Origin: Haematobia irritans
Lineage: Eukaryota > Arthropoda > Insecta > Diptera > Muscidae
Direction of reading: 5' to 3'
Length of the DNA: 64,000 nucleotides
NCBI RefSeq assembly: GCF_050003625.1
Contig: NC_134399.1
Span: 152,886,473-152,950,472 of the forward strand
Shown: piece by piece, positions 14,197-27,356 of the stretch
Layout of the letters: every line of letters starts with the position of its first letter
How positions within the stretch are numbered: position 1 is the first letter of the stretch
The notes under the pieces: generated by a model
Told to the model about the DNA's origin: nothing
Seen by the model: only the letters and a program-made list of their open reading frames with translations
Database searches by the model: none
Translations under genes and position numbers: made by a program

Positions 14197-17100
14197 TTGT
14201 TTTGCTCATATCTCCTAAACTATGCGTCCTAGAGCGAAAAGGAGCTTAATTCATGACCACCCCCAAAAAATCGAAAATTCCATCCAAATCCTGAAAAAAT
14301 TGAAATTTTTATATGAAAAACTTGTTTTGCTCATATCTCCTAAGCTATGCGTCCTAGAGCGAAAAGGAGCTTAATTCATGACCACCCCCAAAAAATCGAA
14401 AATTCCTTCCAAATCCTGAAAAAATTGAAATTTTTTGATGAAAAACTTGTTTTGCTCATATCTCCTAAACTATGCGTCCTAGAGCGAAAAGGAGCTTAAT
14501 TCATGACCACCCCCAAAAAATCGAAAATTCCTTCGAAATTCTGAAAAAATTGAAATTTTTATATGAAAAACTTGTTTTGCTCATATCTCCTAAACTATGC
14601 GTCCTAGAGCGAAAAGGAGCTTAATTCATGACCACCCCCAAAATATCGAAAATTCCATCCAAATCCTGAAAAATTGAAATTTTTATACGAAAAACTTGTT
14701 TTGCTCATATCTCCTAAACTATGCGTCCTAGAGCTTAATTCATGACCACCCCCAAAAAATCGAAAATTCCATCCAAATCCTGAAAAAATTGAAATTTTTA
14801 TATGAAAAACTTGTTTTGCTCATATCTCCTAAACTATGCGTCCTAGAGCGAAAAGGAGCTTAATTCATGACCACCCCCAAAAAATCTAAAATTCCTTCCA
14901 AATCCTGAAAAAATTGAAATTTTTATATGAAAAACTTGTTTTGCTCATATCTCCTAAACTATGCGTCCTAGAGCGAAAAGGAGCTTAATTCATGACCACC
15001 CCCAAAAAATCGAAAATTCCATCCAAATCCTGAAAAAAGTGAAATTTTTATATGAAAAACTTGTTTTGCTCATATCTCCTAAACTATGCGTCCTAGAGCG
15101 AAAAGGAGCTTAATTCATGACCACCCCCAAAAAATCGAAAATTCCATCCAAATCCTGAAAAAATTTAAATTTTTATATGAAAAACTTGTTTTGCTCATAT
15201 CTCCTAAACTATGCGTCCTAGAGCGAAAAGGAGCTTAATTCATGACCACCCCCAAAAAATCGAAAATTCCATCCAAATCCTGAAAAAATTTAAATTTTTA
15301 TATGAAAAACTTGTTTTGCTCATATCTCCTAAACTATGCGTCCTAGAGCGAAAAGGAGCTTAATTCATGACCACCCCCAAAAAATCGAAAATTCCTTCGA
15401 AATCCTGAAAACATTGAAATTTTTATATGAAAAACTTGTTTTGCTCATATCTCCTAAACTATGCGTCCTAGAGCGAAAAGGAGCTTAATTCATGACCACC
15501 CCCAAAAAATCGAAAATTCCTTCCAAATCCTGAAAAAATTGAAATTTTTTTATGAAAAACTTGTTTTGCTCATATCTCCTAAACTATGCGTCCTAGAGCG
15601 AAAAGGAGCTTAATTCATGACCACCCCCAAAAAATCGAAAATTCCTTCGAAATCCTGAAAAAATTGAAATTTTTATATGAAAAACTTGTTTTGCTCATAT
15701 CTCCTAAACTATGCGTCCTAGAGCGAAAAGGAGCTTAATTCATGACCATCCCCAAAAAATCGAAAATTCCATCCAAATCCTGAAAAAATTGAAATTTTTA
15801 TACGAAAAACTTGTTTTGCTCATATCTCCTAAACTATGCGTCCTAGAGCGAAAAGGAGCTTAATTCATGACCACCCCCAAAAAATCGAAAATTCCATCCA
15901 AATCCTGAAAAAATTGAAATTTTTATATGAAAAACTTGTTTTGCTCATATCTCCTAAACTATGCGTCCTAGAGCGAAAAGGAGCTTAATTCATGACCACC
16001 CCCAAAAAATTGAAAATTCCATCCAAATCCTGAAAAAATTGAAATTTTTATATGAAAAATTTGTTTTGCTCATATCTCCTAAACTATGCGTAATAGAGCG
16101 AAGAGGAGCTTAATTCATGACCACCCCCAAAAAGTCGAAAATTCCATCCAAATCCTGAAAAAATTGAAATTTTTATACGAAAAACTTGTTTTGCTCATAT
16201 CTCCTAAACTATGCGTCCTAGAGCGAAAAGGAGCTTAATTCATGACCACCCCCAAAAAATCGAAAATTCCATCCAAATCCTGAAAAAATTTAAATTTTTA
16301 TATGAAAAATTTGTTTTGCTCATATCTCCTAAACTATGCGTCCTAGAGCGAAAAGGAGCTTAATTCATGACCACCCCCAAAAAATCGAAAATTCCATCCA
16401 AATCCTGAAAAAATTGAAATTTTTATATGAAAAACTTGTTTTGCTCATATCTCCTAAGCTATGCGTCCTAGAGCGAAAAGGAGCTTAATTCATGACCACC
16501 CCCAAAAAATCGAAAATTCCTTCCAAATCCTGAAAAAATTGAAATTTTTTGATGAAAAACTTGTTTTGCTCATATCTCCTAAACTATGCGTCCTAGAGCG
16601 AAAAGGAGCTTAATTCATGACCACCCCCAAAAAATCGAAAATTCCTTCGAAATTCTGAAAAAATTGAAATTTTTATATGAAAAACTTGTTTTGCTCATAT
16701 CTCCTAAACTATGCGTCCTAGAGCGAAAAGGAGCTTAATTCATGACCACCCCCAAAATATCGAAAATTCCATCCAAATCCTGAAAAATTGAAATTTTTAT
16801 ACGAAAAACTTGTTTTGCTCATATCTCCTAAACTATGCGTCCTAGAGCTTAATTCATGACCACCCCCAAAAAATCGAAAATTCCATCCAAATCCTGAAAA
16901 AATTGAAATTTTTATATGAAAAACTTGTTTTGCTCATATCTCCTAAACTATGCGTCCTAGAGCGAAAAGGAGCTTAATTCATGACCACCCCCAAAAAATC
17001 TAAAATTCCTTCCAAATCCTGAAAAAATTGAAATTTTTATATGAAAAACTTGTTTTGCTCATATCTCCTAAACTATGCGTCCTAGAGCGAAAAGGAGCTT

Positions 17101-18571
17101 AATTCATGACCACCCCCAAAAAATCGAAAATTCCATCCAAATCCTGAAAAAAGTGAAATTTTTATATGAAAAACTTGTTTTGCTCATATCTCCTAAACTA
17201 TGCGTCCTAGAGCGAAAAGGAGCTTAATTCATGACCACCCCCAAAAAATCGAAAATTCCATCCAAATCCTGAAAAAATTTAAATTTTTATATGAAAAACT
17301 TGTTTTGCTCATATCTCCTAAACTATGCGTCCTAGAGCGAAAAGGAGCTTAATTCATGACCACCCCCAAAAAATCGAAAATTCCATCCAAATCCTGAAAA
17401 AATTTAAATTTTTATATGAAAAACTTGTTTTGCTCATATCTCCTAAACTATGCGTCCTAGAGCGAAAAGGAGCTTAATTCATGACCACCCCCAAAAAATC
17501 GAAAATTCCTTCGAAATCCTGAAAACATTGAAATTTTTATATGAAAAACTTGTTTTGCTCATATCTCCTAAACTATGCGTCCTAGAGCGAAAAGGAGCTT
17601 AATTCATGACCACCCCCAAAAAATCGAAAATTCCTTCCAAATCCTGAAAAAATTGAAATTTTTTTATGAAAAACTTGTTTTGCTCATATCTCCTAAACTA
17701 TGCGTCCTAGAGCGAAAAGGAGCTTAATTCATGACCACCCCCAAAAAATCGAAAATTCCTTCGAAATCCTGAAAAAATTGAAATTTTTATATGAAAAACT
17801 TGTTTTGCTCATATCTCCTAAACTATGCGTCCTAGAGCGAAAAGGAGCTTAATTCATGACCATCCCCAAAAAATCGAAAATTCCATCCAAATCCTGAAAA
17901 AATTGAAATTTTTATACGAAAAACTTGTTTTGCTCATATCTCCTAAACTATGCGTCCTAGAGCGAAAAGGAGCTTAATTCATGACCACCCCCAAAAAATC
18001 GAAAATTCCATCCAAATCCTGAAAAAATTGAAATTTTTATATGAAAAACTTGTTTTGCTCATATCTCCTAAACTATGCGTCCTAGAGCGAAAAGGAGCTT
18101 AATTCATGACCACCCCCAAAAAATTGAAAATTCCATCCAAATCCTGAAAAAATTGAAATTTTTATATGAAAAATTTGTTTTGCTCATATCTCCTAAACTA
18201 TGCGTAATAGAGCGAAGAGGAGCTTAATTCATGACCACCCCCAAAAAGTCGAAAATTCCATCCAAATCCTGAAAAAATTGAAATTTTTATACGAAAAACT
18301 TGTTTTGCTCATATCTCCTAAACTATGCGTCCTAGAGCGAAAAGGAGCTTAATTCATGACCACCCCCAAAAAATCGAAAATTCCATCCAAATCCTGAAAA
18401 AATTTAAATTTTTATATGAAAAATTTGTTTTGCTCATATCTCCTAAACTATGCGTCCTAGAGCGAAAAGGAGCTTAATTCATGACCACCCCCAAAAAATC
18501 GAAAATTCCATCCAAATCCTGAAAAAATTGAAATTTTTATATGAAAAACTTGTTTTGCTCATATCTCCTAA
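14197..18571 (+). repeat. 2114-bp tandem duplication (17 monomers)
   Basis: Copy 1 is about 14197-16310 and copy 2 about 16311-18424, with identity continuing to about 18571. Every diagnostic variant I compared recurs at +2114: CTAAGCTATGCG (14344 and 16458), TTTTTGATGAAA, CTGAAAAATTGAAA, GAAAAAAGTG, GAAAACATTG, GACCATCCCC, and the distinctive GCGTAATAGAGCGAAGAGG (16091 and 18205). The first mismatch to the left is C at 14196 versus T at 16310. The lack of private differences suggests a very recent unequal exchange or an assembly duplication. Confidence 0.85.
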
Positions 18572-19639
18572 ACTATGCGTCCTAGAGCGAAAAGGAGCTT
18601 AATTCATGACCACCCCCAAAAAATCGAAAATTCCATCCAAATTCTGAAAAAATTGAAATTTTTATATGAAAAACTTGTTTTGCTCATATCTCCTAAACTA
18701 TGCGTCCTAGAGCGAAAAGGAGCTTAATTCATGACCACCACCAAAAAATCGAAAATTCCTTCCAAATCCTGAAAAAATTGAAATTTTTATATGAAAAACT
18801 TGTTTTGCTCATATCTCCTAAACTATGCGTCCTAGAGCGAAAAGGAGCTTAATTCATGACCACCCCCAAAAAATCGAAAATTCCTTCGAAATCCTGAAAA
18901 AAAATGAAATTTTTATATGAAAAACTTGTTTTACTCATATCTCCTAAACTATGCGTCCTAGAGCGAAAAGGAGCTTAATTCATGACCACCCCCAAAAAAT
19001 CGAAAATTCCATCCAAATCCTGAAAAAATTTAAATTTTTATACGAAAAACTTGTTGTGCTCATATCTCCTAAACTATGCGTCCTAGAGCGAAAAGGAGCT
19101 TAATTCATGACCACCCCCAAAAAATCGAAAATTCCATCAAAATCCTGAAAAAATTTAAATTTTTATATGAAAAAAAAATCGAAAATTCCTTCGAAATCCT
19201 GAAAAAATTTAAATTTTTATATGAAAAACTTGTTTTGCTCATATCTCCTAAACTATGCGTCCTAGAGCGAAAAGGAGCTTAATTCATGACCACCACCAAA
19301 AAATCGAAAATTCCTTCCAAATCCTGAAAAAATTGAAATTTTTATATGAAAAACTTGTTTTGCTCATATCTCCTAAACTATGCGTCCTAGAGCGAAAAGG
19401 AGCTTAATTCATGACCACCCCCAAAAAATCGAAAATTCCTTCGAAATCCTGAAAAAAAATGAAATTTTTATATGAAAAACTTGTTTTACTCATATCTCCT
19501 AAACTATGCGTCCTAGAGCGAAAAGGAGCTTAATTCATGACCACCCCCAAAAAATCGAAAATTCCTTCGAAATCCTGAAAAAAAATGAAATTTTTATATG
19601 AAAAACTTGTTTTACTCATATCTCCTAAACTATGCGTCC

Positions 19640-22600
19640 TAGAGCGAAAAGGAGCTTAATTCATGACCACCCCCAAAAAATCGAAAATTCCTTCCAAATC
19701 CTGAAAAAATTGAAATTTTTTTATGAAAAACTTGTTTTGCTCATATCTCCTAAACTATGCGTCCTAGAGCGAAAAGGAGCTTAATTCATGACCACCCCCA
19801 AAAAATCGAAAATTCCTTCGAAATCCTGAAAAAATTGAAATTTTTATATGAAAAACTTGTTTTGCTCATATCTCCTAAACTATGCGTCCTAGAGCGAAAA
19901 GGAGCTTAATTCATGACCATCCCCAAAAAATCGAAAATTCCATCCAACTCCTGAAAAAATTGAAATTTTTATACGAAAAACTTGTTTTGCTCATATCTCC
20001 TAAACTATGCGCCCTAGACCGAAAAGGAGCTTAATTCATGACCACCCCCCAAAAAATCGAAAATTCCATCCAAATCCTGAAAAAATTGAAATTTTTATAT
20101 GAAAAACTTGTTTTGCTCATATCTCCTAAACTATGCGTCCTAGAGCGAAAAGGAGCTTAATTCATGACCACCCCCAAAAAATCGAAAATTCCATCCAAAT
20201 CCTGAAAAAATTGAAATTTTTATACGAAAAACTTGTTTTGCTCATATCTCCTAAACTATGCGTCCTAGAGCGAAAAGGAGCTTAATTCATGACCACCCCC
20301 AAAAAAATCGAAAATTCCATCCAAATCCTGAAAAAATTGAAATTTTTATACGAAAAACTTGTTTTGCTCATATCTCCTAAACTATGCGTCCTAGAGCGAA
20401 AAGGAGCTTAATTCATGACCACCCGCAAAAAATCGAAAATTCCATCCAAATCCTGAAAAAATTTAAATTTTTATATGAAAAATTTGTTTTGCTCATATCT
20501 CCTAAACTATGCGTCCTAGAGCGAAAAGGAGCTTAATTCATGACCACCCCCAAAAAATCGAAAATTCCATCCAAATCCTGAAAAAATTTAAATTTTTATA
20601 TGAAAAACTTGTTTTGCTCATATCTCCTAAACTATGCGTCCTAGAGCGAAAAGGAGCTTAATTCATGACCACCCCCAAAAAATCGAAAATTCCATCCAAA
20701 TCCTGAAAAAATTGAAATTTTTATATGAAAAACTTGTTTTGCTCATATCTCCTAAACTATGCATCCTAGAGCGAAAAGGAGCTTAATTCATGACCACCCC
20801 CAAAAAATCGAAAATTCCATCCAAATGCTGAAAAAATTTAAATTTTTATATGAAAAACTTGTTTTGCTCATATCTCCTAAACTATGCGTCCTAGAGCGAA
20901 AAGGAGCTTAATTCATGACCATCCCCAAAAAATCGAAAATTCCATCCAAATTCTGAAAAAATTGAAATTTTTATATGAAAAACTTGTTTTGCTCATATCT
21001 CCTAAACTATGCGTCCTAGAGCGAAAAGGAGCTTAATTCAGGACCACCACCAAAAAATCGAAAATTCCTTCCAAATCCTGAAAAAATTGAAATTTTTATA
21101 TGAAAAACTTGTTTTGCTCATATCTCCTAAACTATGCGTCCTAGAGCGAAAAGGAGCTTAATTCATGACCACCCCCAAAAAATCGAAAATTCCTTCGAAA
21201 TCCTGAAAAAAAATGAAATTTTTATATGAAAAACTTGTTTTACTCATATCTCCTAAACTATGCGTCCTAGAGCGAAAAGGAGCTTAATTCATGACCACCC
21301 CCAAAAAATCGAAAATTCCATCCAAATCCTGAAAAAATTTGAATTTTTATACGAAAAACTTGTTGTGCTCATATCTCCTAAACTATGCGTCCTAGAGCGA
21401 AAAGGAGCTTAATTCATGACCACCCCCAAAAAATCGAAAATTCCATCCAAATCCTGAAAAAATTTAAATTTTTATATGAAAAAAAAATCGAAAATTCCTT
21501 CGAAATCCTGAAAAAATTTAAATTTTTATATGAAAAACTTGTTTTGCTCATATCTCCTAAACTATGCGTCCTAGAGCGAAAAGGAGCTTAATTCATGACC
21601 ACCCCCAAAAAATCGAAAATTCCTTCCAAATCCTGAAAAAATTGAAATTTTTTTATGAAAAACTTGTTTTGCTCATATCTCCTAAACTATGCGTCCTAGA
21701 GCGAAAAGGAGCTTAATTCATGACCACCCCCAAAAAATCGAAAATTCCTTCGAAATCCTGAAAAAATTGAAATTTTTATATGAAAAACTTGTTTTGCTCA
21801 TATCTCCTAAACTATGCGTCCTAGAGCGAAAAGGAGCTTAATTCATGACCATCCCCAAAAAATCGAAAATTCCATCCAACTCCTGAAAAAATTGAAATTT
21901 TTATACGAAAAACTTGTTTTGCTCATATCTCCTAAACTATGCGCCCTAGACCGAAAAGGAGCTTAATTCATGACCACCCCCCAAAAAATCGAAAATTCCA
22001 TCCAAATCCTGAAAAAATTGAAATTTTTATATGAAAAACTTGTTTTGCTCATATCTCCTAAACTATGCGTCCTAGAGCGAAAAGGAGCTTAATTCATGAC
22101 CACCCCCAAAAAATCGAAAATTCCATCCAAATCCTGAAAAAATTGAAATTTTTATACGAAAAACTTGTTTTGCTCATATCTCCTAAACTATGCGTCCTAG
22201 AGCGAAAAGGAGCTTAATTCATGACCACCCCCAAAAAATCGAAAATTCCATCCAAATCCTGAAAAAATTGAAATTTTTATACGAAAAACTTGTTTTGCTC
22301 ATATCTCCTAAACTATGCGTCCTAGAGCGAAAAGGAGCTTAATTCATGACCACTCCCAAAAAATCGAAAATTCCATCCAAATCCTGAAAAAATTTAAATT
22401 TTTATATGAAAAATTTGTTTTGCTCATATCTCCTAAACTATGCGTCCTAGAGCGAAAAGGAGCTTAATTCATGACCACCCCCAAAAAATCGAAAATTCCA
22501 TCCAAATCCTGAAAAAATTTAAATTTTTATATGAAAAACTTGTTTTGCTCATATCTCCTAAACTATGCGTCCTAGAGCGAAAAGGAGCTTAATTCATGAC

Positions 22601-23500
22601 CACCCCCAAAAAATCGAAAATTCCATCCAAATCCTGAAAAAATTGAAATTTTTATATGAAAAACTTGTTTTGCTCATATCTCCTAAACTATGCATCCTAG
22701 AGCGAAAAGGAGCTTAATTCATGACCACCCCCAAAAAATCGAAAATTCCATCCAAATGCTGAAAAAATTTAAATTTTTATATGAAAAACTTGTTTTGCTC
22801 ATATCTCCTAAACTATGCGTCCTAGAGCGAAAAGGAGCTTAATTCATGACCACCCCCAAAAAATCGAAAATTCCATCCAAATTCTGAAAAAATTGAAATT
22901 TTTATATGAAAAACTTGTTTTGCTCATATCTCCTAAACTATGCGTCCTAGAGCGAAAAGGAGCTTAATTCAGGACCACCACCAAAAAATCGAAAATTCCT
23001 TCCAAATCCTGAAAAAATTGAAATTTTTATATGAAAAACTTGTTTTGCTCATATCTCCTAAACTATGCGTCCTAGAGCGAAAAGGAGCTTAATTCATGAC
23101 CACCCCCAAAAAATCGAAAATTCCTTCGAAATCCTGAAAAAAAATGAAATTTTTATATGAAAAACTTGTTTTACTCATATCTCCTAAACTATGCGTCCTA
23201 GAGCGAAAAGGAGCTTAATTCATGACCACCCCCAAAAAATCGAAAATTCCATCCAAATCCTGAAAAAATTTAAATTTTTATACGAAAAACTTGTTTTGCT
23301 CATATCTCCTAAACTATGCGTCCTAGAGCGAAAAGGAGCTTAATTCATGACCACCCCCAAAAAATCGAAAATTCCATCCAAATCCTGAAAAAATTTAAAT
23401 TTTTATATGAAAAAAAAATCGAAAATTCCTTCGAAATCCTGAAAAAATTGAAATTTTTATATGAAAAACTTGTTTTGCTCATATCTCCTAAACTATGCGT
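19640..23500 (+). repeat. ~1931-bp tandem duplication (about 15.5 monomers)
   Basis: Shared private variants at +1931/1932 include GCGCCCTAGACCG (20011 and 21943), CCATCCAACTCC, GCATCCTAGAG (20763 and 22694), CCAAATGCTG, and TTCAGGACCACCACC (21041 and 22972). The one-base change in offset is explained by an extra A in copy 1 near 20306. Both copies carry the fused monomer in which TATATGAAAAAAAAATCG joins two monomers and drops the intervening blocks; this fusion also occurs at about 19170. Boundaries are approximate. Confidence 0.75.
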
Positions 23501-23979
23501 CCTAGAGCGAAAAGGAGCTTAATTCATGACCATCCCCAAAAAATCGAAAATTCCATCCAACTCCTGAAAAAATTGAAATTTTTATACGAAAAACTTGTTT
23601 TGCTCATATCTCCTAAACTATGCGCCCTAGAGCGAAAAGGAGCTTAATTCATGACCACCCCCAAAAAATCGAAAATTCCATCCAAATCCTGAAAAAATTT
23701 AAATTTTTATATGAAAAACTTGTTTTGCTCATATCTCCTAAACTATGCGTCCTAGAGCGAAAAGGAGCTTAATTCATGACCACCCCCAAAAAATCGAAAA
23801 TTCCATCCAAATCCTGAAAAAATTGAAATTTTTATACGAAAAACTTGTTTTGCTCATATCTCCTAAACTATGCGTCCTAGAGCGAAAAGGAGCTTAATTC
23901 ATGACCACCCCCAAAAAATCGAAAATTCCATCCAAATCCTGAAAAAATTGAAATTTTTATATGAAAAACTTGTTTTGCT

Positions 23980-26510
23980 CATATCTCCTAAACTATGCGT
24001 CCTAGAGCGAAGAGGAGCTTAATTCATGACCACCCCCAAAAAATCGAAAATTCCATCCAAATCCTGAAAAAATTGAATTTTTTATACGAAAAACTTGTTT
24101 TGCTCATATCTCCTAAACTATGCGTCCTAGAGCGAAAAGGAGCTTAATTCATGACCACCCCCAAAAATGGAAAATTCCATCCAAATCCTGAAAAAATTTA
24201 AATTTTTATATGAAAAATTTGTTTTGCTCATATCTCCTAAACTATGCGTCCTAGAGCTAAAAGGAGCTTAATTCATGACCACCCCCAAAAAATCGAAAAT
24301 TCCATCCAAATCCTGAAAAAATTGAAATTTTTATATGAAAAACTTGTTTTGCTCATATCTCCTAAACTATGCATCCTAGAGCGAAAAGGAGCTTAATTCA
24401 TGACCACCCCCAAAAAATCGAAAATTCCATCCAAATCCTGAAAAAATTTAAATTTTTATATGAAAAACTTGTTTTGCTCATATCTCCTAAACTATGCGTC
24501 CTAGAGCGAAAAGGAGCTTAATTCATGACCACCCCCAAAAAATCGAAAATTCCATCCAAATTCTGAAAAAATTGAAATTTTTATATGAAAAACTTGTTTT
24601 GCTCATATCTCCTAAACTATGCGTCCTCGAGCGAAAAGGAGCTTAATTCATGACCACCACCAAAAAATCGAAAATTCCTTCCAAATCCTGAAAATATTGA
24701 AATTTTTATATGAAAAACTTGTTTTGCTCATATCTCCTAAACTATGCGTCCTAGAGCGAAAAGGAGCTTAATTCATGACCACCCCCAAAAAATCGAAAAT
24801 TCCTTCAAAATCCTGAAAAAAATGAAATTTTTATATGAAAAACTTGTTTTACTCATATCTCCTAAACTATGCGTCCTAGAGCGAAAAGGAGCTTAATTCA
24901 TGACCACCCCCAAAAAATCGAAAATTCCATCCAAATCCTGAAAAAATTGAAATTTTTATATGAAAAACTTGTTTTGCTCATATCTCCTAAACTATGCGTT
25001 CTAGAGCGAAAAGGAGCTTAATTCATGACCACCCCCACAAAATCGAAAATTCCATCCAAATCCTGAAAAAATTGAAATTTTTATATGAAAAACTTGTTTT
25101 GCTCATATCTCCTAAACTATGCGTTCTAGAGCGAAAAGGAGCTTAATTCATGACCACCCCCAAAAAATCGAAAATTCCATCCAAATCCTGAAAAAATTTA
25201 AATTTTTATATGAAAAAAAATCGAAAATTCCTTCGAAATCCTAAAAAAATTGAAATTTTTATATGAAAAACTTGTTTTGCTCATATCTCCTAAACTATGC
25301 GTCCTAGAGCGAAAAGGAGCTTAATTCATGACCATCCCCAAAAAATCGAAAATTCCATCCAACTCCTGAAAAAATTGAAATTTTTATACGAAAAACTTGT
25401 TTTGCTCATATCTCCTAAACTATGCGTCCTAGAGCGAAGAGGAGCTTAATTCATGACCACCCCCAAAAAATCGAAAATTCCATCCAAATCCTGAAAAAAA
25501 TGAAATTTTTATACGAAAAACTTGTTTTGCTCATATCTCCTAAACTATGCGTCCTAGAGCGAAAAGGAGCTTAATTCATGACCACCCCCAAAAAATGGAA
25601 AATTCCATCCAAATCCTGAAAAAATTCAAATTTTTATATGAAAAATTTGTTTTGCTCATATCTCCTAAACTATGCGTCCTAGAGCGAAAAGGAGCTTAAT
25701 TCATGACCACCCCCAAAAAATCGAAAATTCCATCCAAATCCTGAAAAAATTGAAATTTTTATATGAAAAACTTGTTTTGCTCATATCTCCTAAACTATGC
25801 ATCCTAGAGCGAAAAGGAGCTTAATTCATGACCACCCCCAAAAAATCGAAAATTCCATCCAAATCCTGAAAAAATTTAAATTTTTATATGAAAAACTTGT
25901 TTTGCTCATATCTCCTAAACTATGCGTCCTAGAGCGAAAAGGAGCTTAATTCATGACCACCCCCAAAAAATCGAAAATTCCATCCAAATTCTGAAAAAAT
26001 TGAAATTTTTATATGAAAAACTTGTTTTGCTCATATCTCCTAAACTATGCGTCCTCGAGCGAAAAGGAGCTTAATTCATGACCACCACCAAAAAATCGAA
26101 AATTCCTTCCAAATCCTGAAAAAATTGAAATTTTTATATGAAAAACTTGTTTTGCTCATATCTCCTTAACTATGCGTCCTAGAGCGAAAAGGAGCTTAAT
26201 TCATGACCACCCCCAAAAAATCGAAAATTCCTTCAAAATCCTGAAAAAAATGAAATTTTTATATGAAAAACTTGTTTTACTCATATCTCCTAAACTATGC
26301 GTCCTAGAGCGAAAAGGAGCTTAATTCATGACCACCCCCAAAAAATCGAAAATTCCATCCAAATCCTGAAAAAATTAAAATTTTTATATGAAAAATTTGT
26401 TTTGCTCATATCTCCTAAACTATGCGTCCTAGAGCGAAAAGGAGCTTAATTCATGACCACCCCCAAAAAATCGAAAACTCCATCCAAATCCTGAAAAAAT
26501 TGAAATTTTT
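23980..26510 (+). repeat. ~1428-bp tandem duplication, second copy interrupted by the retrotransposon
   Basis: Variants recur at +1427/1428: GCGAAGAGGAGC (24012 and 25439), AATGGAAAATTCC, GCATCCTAGAG (24373 and 25801), GCGTCCTCGAGCG (24628 and 26056), and TTTTACTCAT (24851 and 26279). Copy 2 begins near 25406 and runs into the retrotransposon at 26524, so the element inserted after this duplication formed or in its last monomer. Confidence 0.7.
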
Positions 26511-26523
26511 ATATGAAAAACTT
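26511..26523 (+). repeat. Target-site duplication, left copy
   Basis: ATATGAAAAACTT, part of the satellite monomer, directly precedes the retrotransposon tail and is repeated exactly at the other end of the element (32234-32246). Joining the two flanks at one copy restores a normal monomer. Confidence 0.93.
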
Positions 26524-26540
26524 ATTTATTTATTTATTTA
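26524..26540 (-). repeat. TAAA-repeat 3' tail of the retrotransposon
   Basis: On the minus strand the element ends in four tandem TAAA units plus a final T, directly joined to the target-site duplication. Short simple-repeat tails instead of poly(A) are typical of I-type LINEs. Confidence 0.9.
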
Positions 26541-26639
26541 CATATTTAGATTATAATTAAAATTACAAACTAAATTAATTAGGGCTATGGCAACGGCGGC
26601 CTTAAGCACAATGGAACATAAAAAGTCATTTAAACTTAA
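26541..26639 (-). other. Retrotransposon 3' UTR
   Basis: This is 99 bp between the TAG of the ORF2 remainder and the tail. It includes a short G/C-richer stretch (GGCCGCCGTTGCC when read on the minus strand) within A/T-rich sequence. Such 3' ends usually contain the RT recognition signal, but I see no clear motif to assign. Confidence 0.75.
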
Positions 26640-27356
26640 CTAAATAGAATGCATCAAATTTGTTTGTCTAAGGAATTCAAGAAGTTTCCGTGTGTTATCA
26701 TTGTCTTCATAATTTAAAACCAATGAAGGTTTCTGAGAGGTAAATATTTCAGTTCTAATTTTGTGGAGATTTGGGCATATATCCAATATATGCTCAACAT
26801 CAACATCTTCCACATGACAAAGAGGGCAATCGGTCGGGTTATTTCTATCCATGTATTTTTGATGTGTGATCAACGTATGTCCGAGTCTTAGTCGTACGAT
26901 TTTGGTCATTTCGTATCTGTCAATATTAGCATGGGCAAGTTTCTTAATTGTATTTTTCTTAACGTTTACCATTTTGTACCATTCTGTGGTATTATTCAGT
27001 CCAAAGTGAACTTTCTCTCTAAGTTTGGAATTTAATAACCGGTTGATATCTCTTGTATTAAAGTTTTGTATCATTGATACTGGCGATGATTTGGCACTAC
27101 GTGCCATAGAATCCGCATATTCATTTCCGATTATTCCCACATGACCGGGAATCCACATAATTTTTATATTTGGATAATGATCAATCAATTCTCCTCTAAT
27201 ATGGGATGGATAGTAATCACGATTGTTGATATTCTTGATTGCATCAATGGCTGATAAAGAATCCGTGCAAATTATGTGTTTCTCATCTATGCCTTTAATG
27301 TATTGTATGGCTTTAAAAATAATAACGTAATAATGATGTGGTAATGGTACTGTCAA
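26640..27356 (-). pseudogene. Out-of-frame 3' part of ORF2: rest of RNase H and C-terminal CCHC finger
   Basis: This is 238 codons in the frame shifted by +1 relative to ORF2, overlapping its end by 44 bp. It opens with TTG rather than ATG, so it is a severed continuation, not a separate gene. Residues 15-90 continue RNase H: a KAIQYIKG helix, D32 in CTDSLSAID, the IPGHVGI loop with H72, and D82 in GNEYADSMA. A linker and then a C-terminal zinc finger follow: CPLC at 177-180, H189 and C194 (CX2CX8HX4C), as in the Jockey, I and R1 groups. The catalytic Glu expected in an AE motif just before the KAIQYIK helix is absent in both frames, so bases were probably lost at the junction as well as the frame being shifted. 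It ends in TAG. Confidence 0.88.

Larger units (their letters stand above)
1..26523 (+). repeat. 125-bp satellite DNA array, left arm
   Basis: This is an uninterrupted head-to-tail array. The conserved TGCGTCCTAG block recurs at 41, 166, 291 and 416 and then throughout, giving a 125-bp period. By length the arm holds about 213 monomers. In order, a monomer consists of an A/T-rich half (AAAATTCC, then ATCC or TTCG, then GAAAAAATT-G/T-AAATTTTT), a TTTTGCTCATATCTCC block, the TGCGTCCTAGAGC block, GAAAAGGAGCTTAATTC, and a C-rich ATGACCACCCCC block followed by an A6 tract. Consensus GC is about 34%. Neighbouring copies differ by only a few substitutions. The recurrent ones are CCATCC/CCTTCC/CCTTCG, TTGAAA/TTTAAA, TATGAAA/TACGAAA, CTTG/TTTG, GCGTCC/GCGTTC and a 10-bp deletion that makes 115-bp monomers. 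I do not recognise the family by name. The function is unknown; large homogeneous arrays like this are typical of pericentromeric or centromeric heterochromatin, which is an inference here. Confidence 0.97.

Noticed and set aside
1..26523. Possible CRISPR array because of regular repeats
   Set aside because: There are no unique spacers. The whole 125-bp unit repeats without a repeat/spacer division, and the setting is eukaryotic.
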